Source of the DNA: SFLA01 sp045595785
GTDB taxonomy: Bacteria; Bacillota; Clostridia; Oscillospirales; CAG-382
Assembly: GCA_045595785.1 (NCBI GenBank)
Contig: JAZOBE010000037.1
Span: 1-64,000, forward strand
DNA length: 64,000 nucleotides
Reading direction: 5' to 3'
A program made the translations under genes and the position numbers. The notes below the pieces were generated by a model. That model was not told the DNA's origin. It worked only from the letters and a program-made list of their open reading frames with translations, and did no database searches. This document shows, piece by piece, positions 7,813-14,789 of the stretch. Each line of letters opens with the position of its first letter. Position 1 is the stretch's first letter.

Positions 7813-8220
7813 TTATTTCATTACACCAATAATTTTATATATTATTTTTGTAATAAAACAAGAAAGTATTGAAAAAAAGGTAAAACTCGGCGTTAAGATT
7901 AAAATTCCAATTATTAATCCATTGGATTCAACGGAGATTAATTCCGTAATCAAAAAAGCCAGTAACAAAGTTATTGCTAATAGTATTTGTTGAAACCATA
8001 TTTTTTTGTAAACAACGTATGATATACAACCATATATTAGCGAATAAATAGGAAGTACTACCAAAACATATATGGAATGTAGATTAAACGAATACAACGT
8101 ATTTTTTTGAATATATATATCTCCAAAAACATTCGAAAAAACAGTTCCAATTAACATAAGTGTATTTAGTAATATAACAAACCAATGATCACTTAAAAAA
8201 AGCAAAAACTTTTTTTTCAC
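7813..8220 (-). CDS. Small four-helix membrane protein, unknown
   Basis: A 135-aa, very hydrophobic protein with four predicted TM helices and a short basic N-terminus (MKKKFLLFLS). I do not recognise the family. It is AT-rich compared with eamA and lies between the two copies of the 46-bp repeat, directly after a 27-codon ORF that begins with the copied eamA start; GAGGG lies about 6 bases before its ATG. Probably acquired with the segment 7758-8290. It could be a DMT-like fragment, an immunity-type protein or an orphan; no function is proposed. Confidence 0.6.
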   Translation of the reverse strand: MKKKFLLFLSDHWFVILLNTLMLIGTVFSNVFGDIYIQKNTLYSFNLHSIYVLVVLPIYSLIYGCISYVVYKKIWFQQILLAITLLLAFLITELISVESNGLIIGILILTPSFTFFSILSCFITKIIYKIIGVMK

Positions 8221-8222
8221 AA

Positions 8223-8306
8223 TTATCCCTCCAGGTATTCTATAACTTTATCACAAACGGGTTTACGGTGAGGAATCTTCGAATTTGGTATTACTGTATA
8301 GTTCAT
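8223..8306 (-). CDS. 27-codon chimeric ORF starting with the copied eamA start
   Basis: It begins with the same ribosome site and first five codons (MNYTV) as eamA because they lie in the repeat, then runs into unique sequence (IPNSKIPHRKPVCDKVIEY) and stops 2 bases before the 135-aa membrane gene. It could be a translated leader coupling the membrane gene to the inherited signals, or the 3' end of a gene whose front was replaced by the duplication. Too short for a family call. Confidence 0.4.
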   Translation of the reverse strand: MNYTVIPNSKIPHRKPVCDKVIEYLEG

Positions 8307-8336
8307 TGTTGTATCCTGTAAGATTTTATTGATAAA
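8291..8336. repeat. 46-bp direct repeat, copy 2
   Basis: Identical to 7712-7757. This copy still lies next to a good promoter (8340-8368), so it is probably the original position of the eamA leader. Confidence 0.9.
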
Positions 8337-8339
8337 TAC

Positions 8340-8368
8340 ATTATAGCACAAAGAAAAGCAATATTCAA
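8340..8368 (-). promoter_or_regulatory. Sigma-A promoter, probably the original eamA promoter
   Basis: Minus strand TTGAAT (8368-8363), exactly 17 bases, perfect TATAAT (8345-8340), just upstream of repeat copy 2. It should drive the chimeric ORF, the small membrane gene and possibly eamA and the genes after it. Confidence 0.75.
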
Positions 8369-8394
8369 CAAAAATGATGTTCCAAAACGCAACT

Positions 8395-8444
8395 AAAAAA
8401 GAGCAAACACGCAAGACGGAAGATCTTGTATGTCTGCTCTTTTT
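8395..8444. terminator. Two-way terminator hairpin
   Basis: AAAAAGAGCA pairs with TGCTCTTTTT, with an inner CAAGA/TCTTG stem. A/T runs on both sides suit termination in both directions, ahead of the eamA promoter and beyond the end of the aconitase-X operon. Confidence 0.65.
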
Positions 8445-8447
8445 CGT

Positions 8448-8600
8448 GTGAAGTTTTCACCAAGTGAAAGTAAAGTTGACGAGCTTTGCTCGCAGTGAAG
8501 TTAAGTTTGCCTACCGCTTCGCCGTAAGGCGAAACTTCACTCACAAAGTAAACTTCACTATCGCAGATAACTTCACTTGCCCTCAGGGCAAACTTAGTTT
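8448..8600. repeat. Extragenic GTGAAGTT/AACTTCAC repeat cluster
   Basis: A 150-base stretch with GTGAAGTT twice forward (near 8449 and 8495) and AACTTCAC three times reversed (near 8533, 8551 and 8569), separated by short hairpins such as CGAGCTTTGCTCG, GCCTACCGCTTCGCCGTAAGGC (broken into parts: GCC...GGC) and TGCCCTCAGGGCA. It has no convincing gene; a 68-aa frame through it is a by-product of the repeat. Similar extragenic repeats occur in gut Clostridia as far as I recall, but copy number here is unknown. It lies at the 3' end of the aconitase-X operon. Confidence 0.65.
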
Positions 8601-8609
8601 AGTGCGGTT

Positions 8610-9056
8610 TTATTCTACCGTTACGACTCCGTCATCGCCAACGGTTATCTTCATTCCGTCCTTGACGTAATTCAGAAACTCATCGCCCAGAGAGTCTACA
8701 ACGGGCATGGTGATCTTTTCCACCCAAACGTCGGCAAGGATAGCGCCTGCCGCCGCAAGGGAATCTATAGGCTTTGAGAACAGCATACACGCAGGGTTCT
8801 TTTCCATAGCGCAAGCGCAGTAGATTACAAGTCCGCCGGTGGTGGAGCCGATAGTCTGGGGCAGACAAAGTGCCTTGCCCAGCATGGATTTACCATGGAG
8901 GTCCTTGTTGTTCTGGTCGCCGCACTTAACCTCTTTATCGCCGAACTGCAACGCCATCTGGAAGGATGCCAGGGTATTGAAGCCCTCGGTGGTAACAAGC
9001 GCCTCTGCCGTTGCACTGCCGGGAACGATAACTCTTCCTTTGAACTGCTTCATCAT
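8610..9056 (-). CDS. Aconitase X swivel-domain (small) subunit
   Basis: A 148-aa protein of the DUF126 family, the swivelling domain that closes over the active site of aconitase-X-type dehydratases. Recognisable segments are KGRVIVPGSATAEAL at the N-terminus, DLHGKSMLGKAL near residue 53 and IGSTTGGLVIY near residue 70. Known AcnX enzymes dehydrate cis-3-hydroxyproline in bacteria or phosphomevalonate in archaea; in many the small and large parts are separate genes, as here. The start overlaps the stop of the large subunit (ATGA-type overlap), so the two are translationally coupled. Which substrate is used cannot be told. Confidence 0.88.
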   Translation of the reverse strand: MMKQFKGRVIVPGSATAEALVTTEGFNTLASFQMALQFGDKEVKCGDQNNKDLHGKSMLGKALCLPQTIGSTTGGLVIYCACAMEKNPACMLFSKPIDSLAAAGAILADVWVEKITMPVVDSLGDEFLNYVKDGMKITVGDDGVVTVE

Positions 9057-10327
9057 TTCTTACCTCCTGTAATGGTGTTAAGAATCTCACCGTCGGTATA
9101 ATATCTTGCGCTGGTATAGGTACGAAGCTTGTTGGAGGATGTCATAACCGGCATCTTCTTACAAAGAGGGTTGTTCATATACATAAGGGGGCAGATATAA
9201 GAGGTGATAACACCGGTCGCCTTAAGCCTCGGCGCATATTCGGTCTGCTCAAAGGCTTTAAGCACTCCGGGAGAAGCGGTAAATACGGTAGGAACGGTAA
9301 CCTTGCTCTTTCCGTTTTGCTTTAAGGAGTTTTCGATATTCACTGTCCACTCCTTAAGCTGTTCGAGAGACAGATGAGGGCAGCCCACAAAGCAAAGCTT
9401 GGGAGAAGAGTTGGGGTTTTTCCACATAACGGGATAATTGTTTTTTACCCTCTCCAGCTCGGCGTCGTCAATAACATAAACACGGGCACCCTCGTTAATA
9501 AGAGACTTACCCTGCTCCACAGCCTCGGGAGTGAGATTTTCTATATGATAAAGACCGACAGCGCCGTTGGATGCGGTTGCCGCGCCGAAATCCTTAAGAT
9601 ACGCACAAACGGAATCAGTAAGCTCGGTACCCAGCCATTTATCAAGACCTCTTACAAAGGGAACGTCCTCCATAACCTTCATACCGATAGCAGAGCCTAG
9701 AAGCTGGGCTTCAGGCTTTTTGGTGGTCTGAATATCTATTACCCAAGTTGCTTTTCTGCCTTCATCGGTAAGAAGACCGAAGTAAGGCACACAGCCTACG
9801 ATAGAGCCCATAATATCGATAATACCGGAATTACGGTTACATCTTGCGCCCAGAACCGAGTTGGCATACACTACCGCGGAGGATTCCGCCCAGGAAAGAA
9901 TATCGCCCTTGCCCGGCTTGTTGCCCACCTCGTCCATATAGCAGGTGCAGGTGAATGCATCATCGTTCATAAGACCAAGCTCTTTAAGCTGTTTTTCATA
10001 AAAATCCTGCTTGGTATACATGAATTTATTAAAAACAAGATTCTGCAAAAAGTTTGCGGGTACGTTTTTATCAATAGGTCTGGGGTCAACGGAGAACTGC
10101 TGCTCAGAAACAACGCCTGCATCAAGAAGTTGCTGCATAAGATCATATACGGGAGACATTACCTTAAGACCGAAGGAGGTAACAAGGTGGTTGTATTTTG
10201 AAGTGATGGGAACAAGCTTTTCCGCATCAAAGGCTTCACCGTACATTACCAGAGTTTTCATAACCTTGGCAAGAGTTTCGCCCTTTTCGCCGTTAAGTAT
10301 GGCTTGTTGTTCTTGTGTGAGAATCAT
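9053..10327 (-). CDS. Aconitase X catalytic (large) subunit
   Basis: A 424-aa protein of the DUF521/AcnX catalytic family. Conserved features include DAFTCTCYMDEVGNKPG near residue 125, SSAVVYANSVLGARCNRNSG near residue 150, and FVGCPHLSLEQL near residue 310, which supply the Cys expected for the Fe-S cluster. Length is normal. It works with the swivel subunit encoded next. The neighbour upstream, a flavin/Fe-S oxidoreductase, starts the operon 15 bases away, suggesting dehydration followed or preceded by C=C reduction of one small hydroxyacid or hydroxy-imino acid. This pairing and its substrate are inference; hydroxyproline use is one option, but no proline reductase or racemase is nearby. 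Confidence 0.9.
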   Translation of the reverse strand: MILTQEQQAILNGEKGETLAKVMKTLVMYGEAFDAEKLVPITSKYNHLVTSFGLKVMSPVYDLMQQLLDAGVVSEQQFSVDPRPIDKNVPANFLQNLVFNKFMYTKQDFYEKQLKELGLMNDDAFTCTCYMDEVGNKPGKGDILSWAESSAVVYANSVLGARCNRNSGIIDIMGSIVGCVPYFGLLTDEGRKATWVIDIQTTKKPEAQLLGSAIGMKVMEDVPFVRGLDKWLGTELTDSVCAYLKDFGAATASNGAVGLYHIENLTPEAVEQGKSLINEGARVYVIDDAELERVKNNYPVMWKNPNSSPKLCFVGCPHLSLEQLKEWTVNIENSLKQNGKSKVTVPTVFTASPGVLKAFEQTEYAPRLKATGVITSYICPLMYMNNPLCKKMPVMTSSNKLRTYTSARYYTDGEILNTITGGKK

Positions 10328-10342
10328 ATATATTTATCTCCT

Positions 10343-12397
10343 TTACAGCTTTGTTGCAACGTCCCAAGCCTGCCAGATTACTGTGCGCAGGTTGCCGACC
10401 TTGCTCGCGTCGCCAACGATATGCACGCCCTTTTGAGCGATAGGCGCGGGATTATAACCGACAGAAAGCACAACGGAATCTGCGGGAATAGTTTCTGTAC
10501 TGCCATCCTTATGCTTGATGGTAACGCCGTTTTCGGTGATTTCCGTAACACCGGTTTCAAGATGTACGGGAACCTTATTTGTCTTGAAGAAATCACGCAG
10601 ATAGCTTGTGTTTGCAAGGCAGATGCCCTTTGTGGTAATAAGATCATCCTGCATTTCAACGATAGCAGGCTTTTTGCCCTGAAGATACAGATCGTAAGCT
10701 ATTTCGCATCCGGTAAGACCGCCGCCGATAACCACTACCTTCTCCCCTACCGTCTTGTTGCCAAGCAGATAATCCACAGCCTCTACAGCTCTGTCTGCGC
10801 CGGGAATGGGAATACGCTTTGCCTTTGCGCCGGTGGCAACTATCACCTCGTCCGCCTTGAGAGAAGCGATATCGGTTATTTCTGTATTAAGCTTTATTTC
10901 TATAGGATATTTGGTAAGCTCACGTCTGTACCAAGCGATAAGCGCTTTGTCCTTTTCCTTAAAGGAAGGAGCCGCCGCTGCGATAAACACGCCGCCAAGC
11001 TCGCCGGATTTTTCGTAAAGAGTTACCTTATGTCCGCGCTTTGCGCAAACGAGAGCAGATTCCATACCGCCGATACCGCCGCCGATTACGGCAATATTCT
11101 TTTGCTTCTTGGCAGGCTTTATGTTATACTTCTTGCTCTGCATGGTTTCGGGATTAAGGGCACAACGTGCAAGACCCATAGTGTCGGTAAGATCCTGTGT
11201 GTTTGCGTGTCCCTTGGAGGAGGAGAAGTTAAAGCATCCTGCATGACAGCAGATACAGGGCTTGATATCCTCAAGTCTATCGTCAATAAGCTTGGTTATC
11301 CACTGCGGGTCTACAAGGAACTGACGGGCAACGCCCATTGCGTCGATTCTGCCGTCTGCAATCGCCTTTGCGCCGACCTCCGGCTCCATTCTGCCTGCGC
11401 AGACAACGGGAATATCAACAAACTGCTTGATATGAGCAACGTCGTCAAGGTTGCAGTTCTGAGGCATATACATAGGGGGATGTGCCCAATACCAGCTATC
11501 ATAAGTGCCGTTATCCGCATTTAACATATCATAGCCTGCGTCCTGCAGATACTTTGCGGCACGTTCGCTTTCCGCCATGTTTCTGCCCACCTCGGTATAT
11601 TCCTCACCGGGAAGCGCGCCCTCGCAAAAGCCTTTCATCTTAGACTCTACGGAATAACGGAGAGAAACGGGATAATCCTCACCGCAAGCCTCTTTTATAG
11701 CACGAACGACCTCTGCGGCGAAGCGATAACGGTTTTCAAAGGAGCCGCCGTATTCGTCGGTACGTTTATTAAAGAATTCAATAGAAAACTGGTCAAGCAG
11801 ATATCCCTCGTGTACAGCGTGAACCTCAACACCGTCAACGCCGGCGTCTTTACAAAGCTTTGCAGTCTTTGCAAAGGCTTCGATAATTTCGTGGATCTGC
11901 GCAACGGTCATTTCGGGACACTGGATATCGTGCGCCCAACGGGAAGGCTGAGGAGAGGGAGATGCCAGCTCGTGAGAAGTGTCTATAACAGGCTTGATCA
12001 AAGCGCGGGTGAATTTATTTTTGTGGAGAGGAGCCACCAGCTCGGTAATAGCCCAAGAGCGGCCCATACCTGCGGTAAGCTGAACAAACAGCTTTGCACC
12101 GGTCTTATGTATCTCATCCATATAATCCTTAAGCTCATTGAACATCTTAGGATTTTGCCACAGCCACTTTCCCCAAAAAGTATCGCGCAAAGGGGCAATT
12201 CCGGGAATGATGAGACCTACGTTGTTATTGGCACGCTCAAGAAACAGCTTTGCCGCCTCTTTATCAAAGTGGCACCCGCCAAGCTCAAACCAACCGAACA
12301 GAGAAGTACCGCCCATAGGGCACATAACTATTCTGTTTTTGATTTCTACGTTTCCTATCTTCCAGGGAGTAAATAACGCTTCGTATTTTGCATCCAT
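10343..12397 (-). CDS. Old-Yellow-Enzyme/NADH:flavin oxidoreductase with Fe-S and FAD domains
   Basis: A 684-aa protein with the 2,4-dienoyl-CoA reductase/enoate reductase/BaiCD architecture. Residues 1-350 are an FMN TIM barrel (LFTPWKIGNVEIKNRIV at the start, AGRMEPEVGAKAIADGRID later). A 4Fe-4S site follows (CICCHAGC, then LARCALNP). The C-terminal half has an FAD site, AVIGGGIGGMESALV, and an NAD(P)H site, VVVIGGGLTGCEIAYDL. Such enzymes reduce activated C=C bonds in anaerobes using NAD(P)H. It is the first gene of the aconitase-X operon. AAGGAG lies 12 bases before the ATG. Alternatives within the family (bile-acid, cinnamate or dienoyl-CoA reduction) cannot be separated by sequence alone. 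Confidence 0.9.
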   Translation of the reverse strand: MDAKYEALFTPWKIGNVEIKNRIVMCPMGGTSLFGWFELGGCHFDKEAAKLFLERANNNVGLIIPGIAPLRDTFWGKWLWQNPKMFNELKDYMDEIHKTGAKLFVQLTAGMGRSWAITELVAPLHKNKFTRALIKPVIDTSHELASPSPQPSRWAHDIQCPEMTVAQIHEIIEAFAKTAKLCKDAGVDGVEVHAVHEGYLLDQFSIEFFNKRTDEYGGSFENRYRFAAEVVRAIKEACGEDYPVSLRYSVESKMKGFCEGALPGEEYTEVGRNMAESERAAKYLQDAGYDMLNADNGTYDSWYWAHPPMYMPQNCNLDDVAHIKQFVDIPVVCAGRMEPEVGAKAIADGRIDAMGVARQFLVDPQWITKLIDDRLEDIKPCICCHAGCFNFSSSKGHANTQDLTDTMGLARCALNPETMQSKKYNIKPAKKQKNIAVIGGGIGGMESALVCAKRGHKVTLYEKSGELGGVFIAAAAPSFKEKDKALIAWYRRELTKYPIEIKLNTEITDIASLKADEVIVATGAKAKRIPIPGADRAVEAVDYLLGNKTVGEKVVVIGGGLTGCEIAYDLYLQGKKPAIVEMQDDLITTKGICLANTSYLRDFFKTNKVPVHLETGVTEITENGVTIKHKDGSTETIPADSVVLSVGYNPAPIAQKGVHIVGDASKVGNLRTVIWQAWDVATKL

Positions 12398-12502
12398 GTT
12401 ACAAACAAACTCCTTTTCATTTTATATAATAATTATATTAAAAAAACACCAATATGTCAAGCAGATGATTAAACTGCTGTGCATCGGAACAAAACTACAA
12501 AA

Positions 12503-12536
12503 AATAACGGACACCGCATAAACGGTATCCGTTATT
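12503..12536 (-). terminator. Hairpin beside the tRNA-Arg fragment
   Basis: AATAACGGA(CACCG) pairs with (CGGTA)TCCGTTATT. It directly follows the 3' end of the tRNA fragment (12538), in the same place as the terminator at the intact tRNA-Arg. It is probably the original terminator of the tRNA, separated from it by the insertion. Confidence 0.6.
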
Positions 12537-12537
12537 C

Positions 12538-12582
12538 TGGCACGCCCGGCGCGATTCGAACGCGCGGCCTTTCGCTTAGGAG
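12538..12582 (-). repeat. tRNA-Arg(CCT) 3' fragment, putative att site (copy 1)
   Basis: 45 bases identical to 14409-14453: from the CCA end through the T-arm to the anticodon loop (CTCCTAAG). The 5' half of the tRNA is missing here, so this is not a working tRNA. It marks the far end of the small island. Confidence 0.93.
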
Positions 12583-12676
12583 AAACCTACGGTCTCCAAC
12601 GGGTGAAATACAGTTCGCCAATACAGTAACATTAGGCAAACTTTCTTATGAGAGTAGCCTTTACTGTCTTTTTTAT

Positions 12677-14116
12677 TTACGATTTCTTTTTAATGAAGAG
12701 CATAAGCATTACGGACAATGCCATTAAAGCAAGTGGAATAGCCATGCTGCCGTCTCCGGTCTGTGGTACATTATGGTCTGTGTCGGTGTCTGAGTCGGTA
12801 GCCATTTCGTTATCGCTATTTTCGTTATCGATGCTTCCGCCTGTTCCGCCGCCGATAAGTATGCCACCACCGCCGGTGCCGTTTTCATCGATATACCCGC
12901 AGATGATGCAGATACCTTCTTCCCACTCATGGTCGCTTAAGCCCACCGTGGTTTTATTGCAGCACTTGTAACTGCGCATATGCTGAGTCTCCGTCGTAGT
13001 CCAGGCTGCGTCGTTTTCGTGGTTATTTGGATTTAACGGTCCATAAGGATTTTTGCAGATGCTGCACTGTGCACGATTTTTGCAGGTAGCGATGCCGCCT
13101 TCATGGTCGGTATGCTCCCACTGAGCGTACAAAGTTACGGTATCACCCTGCTTTGCATCCCAAAGAATGATCCTATCAGCATCTTCATACATAGTACCCT
13201 TGCCGTCTCGCCTTAAGCTCCATCCCGCAAAGGTGTAGCCTTCTTTTACAAAAGTGTTGGGATTGAGCCAGCTAGCATCTTCAGTATAAAAGGTTTGGCT
13301 CTCCATACTGCCGCTGCCGCCGTTACTGTCAAAGGCCACCGTAAAGGGCCAGCCGCGGGTATTTACCCTGATGGTGCTGGGCTCTGTAATACTGATGTCA
13401 TTTACATAGACTCTGTCGTTTTTAAAGGTGTATTTGCTTTCGTCGATGGGAACACCGTTGATTGTAACGTTGACAAGATCCCTGCCGCCCAGAGCAAAGT
13501 ATACGTCAATGCTGCTGCCGTAACTTGCGGTGAATTCCATCCGGATCTTTTGTCCTTCTGCCAAACCGGAGCCCGCAATACCAACCTCATCGCTTAAATC
13601 GCTGAGCAGCTTTACTTTAGGTGCAAACACGGCGTAAAGGTAAAAATCTTCTTTCAAGGTCATATCGTCATTAATGTCGATGATCTCAAGCCATGGAGCT
13701 TTCGGAGAATAGGCCTCGAAACTGTCGGGGCTAACAAATATATAGGTATCAACAAAATCATCCAAAAAGCCAAGCATCAGATTTTGCTTGGGGTTTTTAC
13801 CGTTTTTTATAAAACCATTGCTTTTGTAATAGGTACCCCAGCGGACAAACTCCCATCCTTGATTGGCGTTGGCATACGCTCTGTGGATATCATAGCCCAT
13901 ATCTATAATCTCAATACTACCGCCACCGGGTGTCACATAAAGGTGAGCCTTTCCATCGGTCAAAGTTTGGCTTTTTATGTCATTTTCCGTTAGAGTTCCC
14001 AAATCATCAGCTCCGGGGTGAGTTGCTGCCATAACGGGAGATGGCAACAAGCACAACACCGCGCCAATGCATATCAAAAGAACAAATAATCTTATAAAAG
14101 AGGAAGGTCGATTCAT
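12677..14116 (-). CDS. Sortase-type surface protein with InlB repeat
   Basis: A 479-aa exported protein. It has a signal peptide (LFVLLICIGAVLCLLPS core, cleavage near residue 31 at VMA-A). Residues about 265-335 form an InlB/Listeria-Bacteroides repeat (VAFDSNGGSGSME ... GYTFAGWS ... VTLYAQWE). A Cys/His-rich stretch with CKNRAQCSICK and CIICGY follows, as often seen in clostridial surface proteins. The C-terminus is a cell-wall anchor: VPQTGD, a hydrophobic helix and FIKKKS. VPQTG is a variant of LPXTG, so covalent anchoring by sortase is likely. Probably an adhesin or stalk-type protein; its ligand is unknown. It has its own promoter (14155-14183) and AAGGAG site and is the only gene in the tRNA-Arg island. 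Confidence 0.85.
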   Translation of the reverse strand: MNRPSSFIRLFVLLICIGAVLCLLPSPVMAATHPGADDLGTLTENDIKSQTLTDGKAHLYVTPGGGSIEIIDMGYDIHRAYANANQGWEFVRWGTYYKSNGFIKNGKNPKQNLMLGFLDDFVDTYIFVSPDSFEAYSPKAPWLEIIDINDDMTLKEDFYLYAVFAPKVKLLSDLSDEVGIAGSGLAEGQKIRMEFTASYGSSIDVYFALGGRDLVNVTINGVPIDESKYTFKNDRVYVNDISITEPSTIRVNTRGWPFTVAFDSNGGSGSMESQTFYTEDASWLNPNTFVKEGYTFAGWSLRRDGKGTMYEDADRIILWDAKQGDTVTLYAQWEHTDHEGGIATCKNRAQCSICKNPYGPLNPNNHENDAAWTTTETQHMRSYKCCNKTTVGLSDHEWEEGICIICGYIDENGTGGGGILIGGGTGGSIDNENSDNEMATDSDTDTDHNVPQTGDGSMAIPLALMALSVMLMLFIKKKS

Positions 14117-14154
14117 AATACAAGCTCCTTATTACATTATCATTAGATACTTTT

Positions 14155-14183
14155 ATTATAACAAATCAGAGAAACATTGTAAA
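14155..14183 (-). promoter_or_regulatory. Promoter of the island surface protein
   Basis: Minus strand TTTACA (14183-14178), 17 bases, perfect TATAAT (14160-14155), about 38 bases before the start codon. Confidence 0.7.
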
Positions 14184-14372
14184 GAAAAATCTACTCAGTC
14201 GGTGAGATTTATAAGTCGAGATACAAATATTACGTTAAGTTGTTTAAAATACTGTTCCCCACTTAGCGCTGTTTGTTGACGCGAAATTTGCAAAAAAGAA
14301 TTAAAAACCATTTAGCCTTTCAAATGATTTCATTAATGACCTACAACAAGCGATAATGATTTTAAAAAAAGT

Positions 14373-14408
14373 AAAACTGCCGAGAAGCCTTGATTTCTCG
14401 GCAGTTTT
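14373..14408 (-). terminator. Terminator of tRNA-Arg (brought in by the island)
   Basis: ACTGCCGAGAA pairs with TTCTCGGCAGT across an 8-base loop; read leftward it ends in TTTTAC and a further T run. It touches the CCA end of tRNA-Arg. Confidence 0.8.
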
Positions 14409-14485
14409 TGGCACGCCCGGCGCGATTCGAACGCGCGGCCTTTCGCTTAGGAGGCGAACGCTCTATCCTGCTGAGCTACGGGCGC
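14409..14485 (-). tRNA. tRNA-Arg (CCT)
   Basis: A full 77-base cloverleaf with encoded CCA. The acceptor GCGCCCG pairs with CGGGCGT (G-T at the end), the anticodon arm TTCGC-CTCCTAA-GCGAA gives anticodon CCT, and the T-arm reads CGCGCGTTCGAATCGCGCC. Its 3' 45 bases are repeated at 12538-12582. Confidence 0.96.
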
Positions 14486-14662
14486 ATATTATGAAATTTA
14501 GGTAAATTAGGCTTTGAAGGCATATCCCTTACGTTTTCCCGAAAAGGCACCAAATGGTACCAAACAGGGTGCCAAACTGCCGGAGGTTTCCATGCGAGGT
14601 CGAAAAATCGGCGTTTTTCTCGCGTTTTCGCGTGTTCCCGCGGTCGTGGGGCGGATATAGCA

Positions 14663-14705
14663 AGACCTTAGGAGGGGCTTGTTATATCCATTTAACTACG
14701 GAGGC
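14663..14705 (-). pseudogene. Relic of a second tRNA-Arg(CCT), 5' half only
   Basis: Read on the minus strand from 14705: acceptor-like GCCTCCG, a D-arm GTTA-AATGGATA-TAAC, then anticodon-like AGCCC-CTCCTAA-GG with anticodon CCT. The T-arm and 3' acceptor strand are absent. The sequence that follows (CTTGCTATATCC) instead pairs with GGATATAACAAG to form a long hairpin. The rest of 14486-14750 shows no gene. Confidence 0.5.
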
Positions 14706-14746
14706 GTGTCAAAGTATTTTACACCATAGAGTGAGTTTTGTCAACA

Positions 14747-14785
14747 CAAAAATACCCCAAGAAGTCTGAGACCTCTTGGGGTAAC
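14747..14785 (-). terminator. Terminator of the hyd maturation operon
   Basis: TACCCCAAGA pairs with TCTTGGGGTA, followed leftward by TTTTTG, seven bases after the hydF stop. Confidence 0.85.
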
Positions 14786-14789
14786 ATTT

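Larger units (their letters stand above)
12538..14453. mobile_element. Minimal tRNA-Arg-associated island with one cargo gene
   Basis: Perfect 45-base repeats of the tRNA-Arg(CCT) 3' part lie 1871 bases apart. Between them are a single surface-protein gene, its own consensus promoter and a hairpin, and a terminator that now serves the intact tRNA. No recombinase is present inside. This is what a tyrosine-recombinase insertion leaves when it rebuilds the tRNA at one end. It may be a non-autonomous element moved in trans, or a larger island shrunk by deletion. Confidence 0.6.

Noticed and set aside
8464..8670. 68-codon ORF in the GTGAAGTT repeat region
   Set aside because: Its codons are made by the repeats and it runs antisense into the aconitase-X small-subunit gene.
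12479..12727. ORF across the tRNA-Arg fragment
   Set aside because: It is the translation of the att-like tRNA fragment; no ribosome site or motif.
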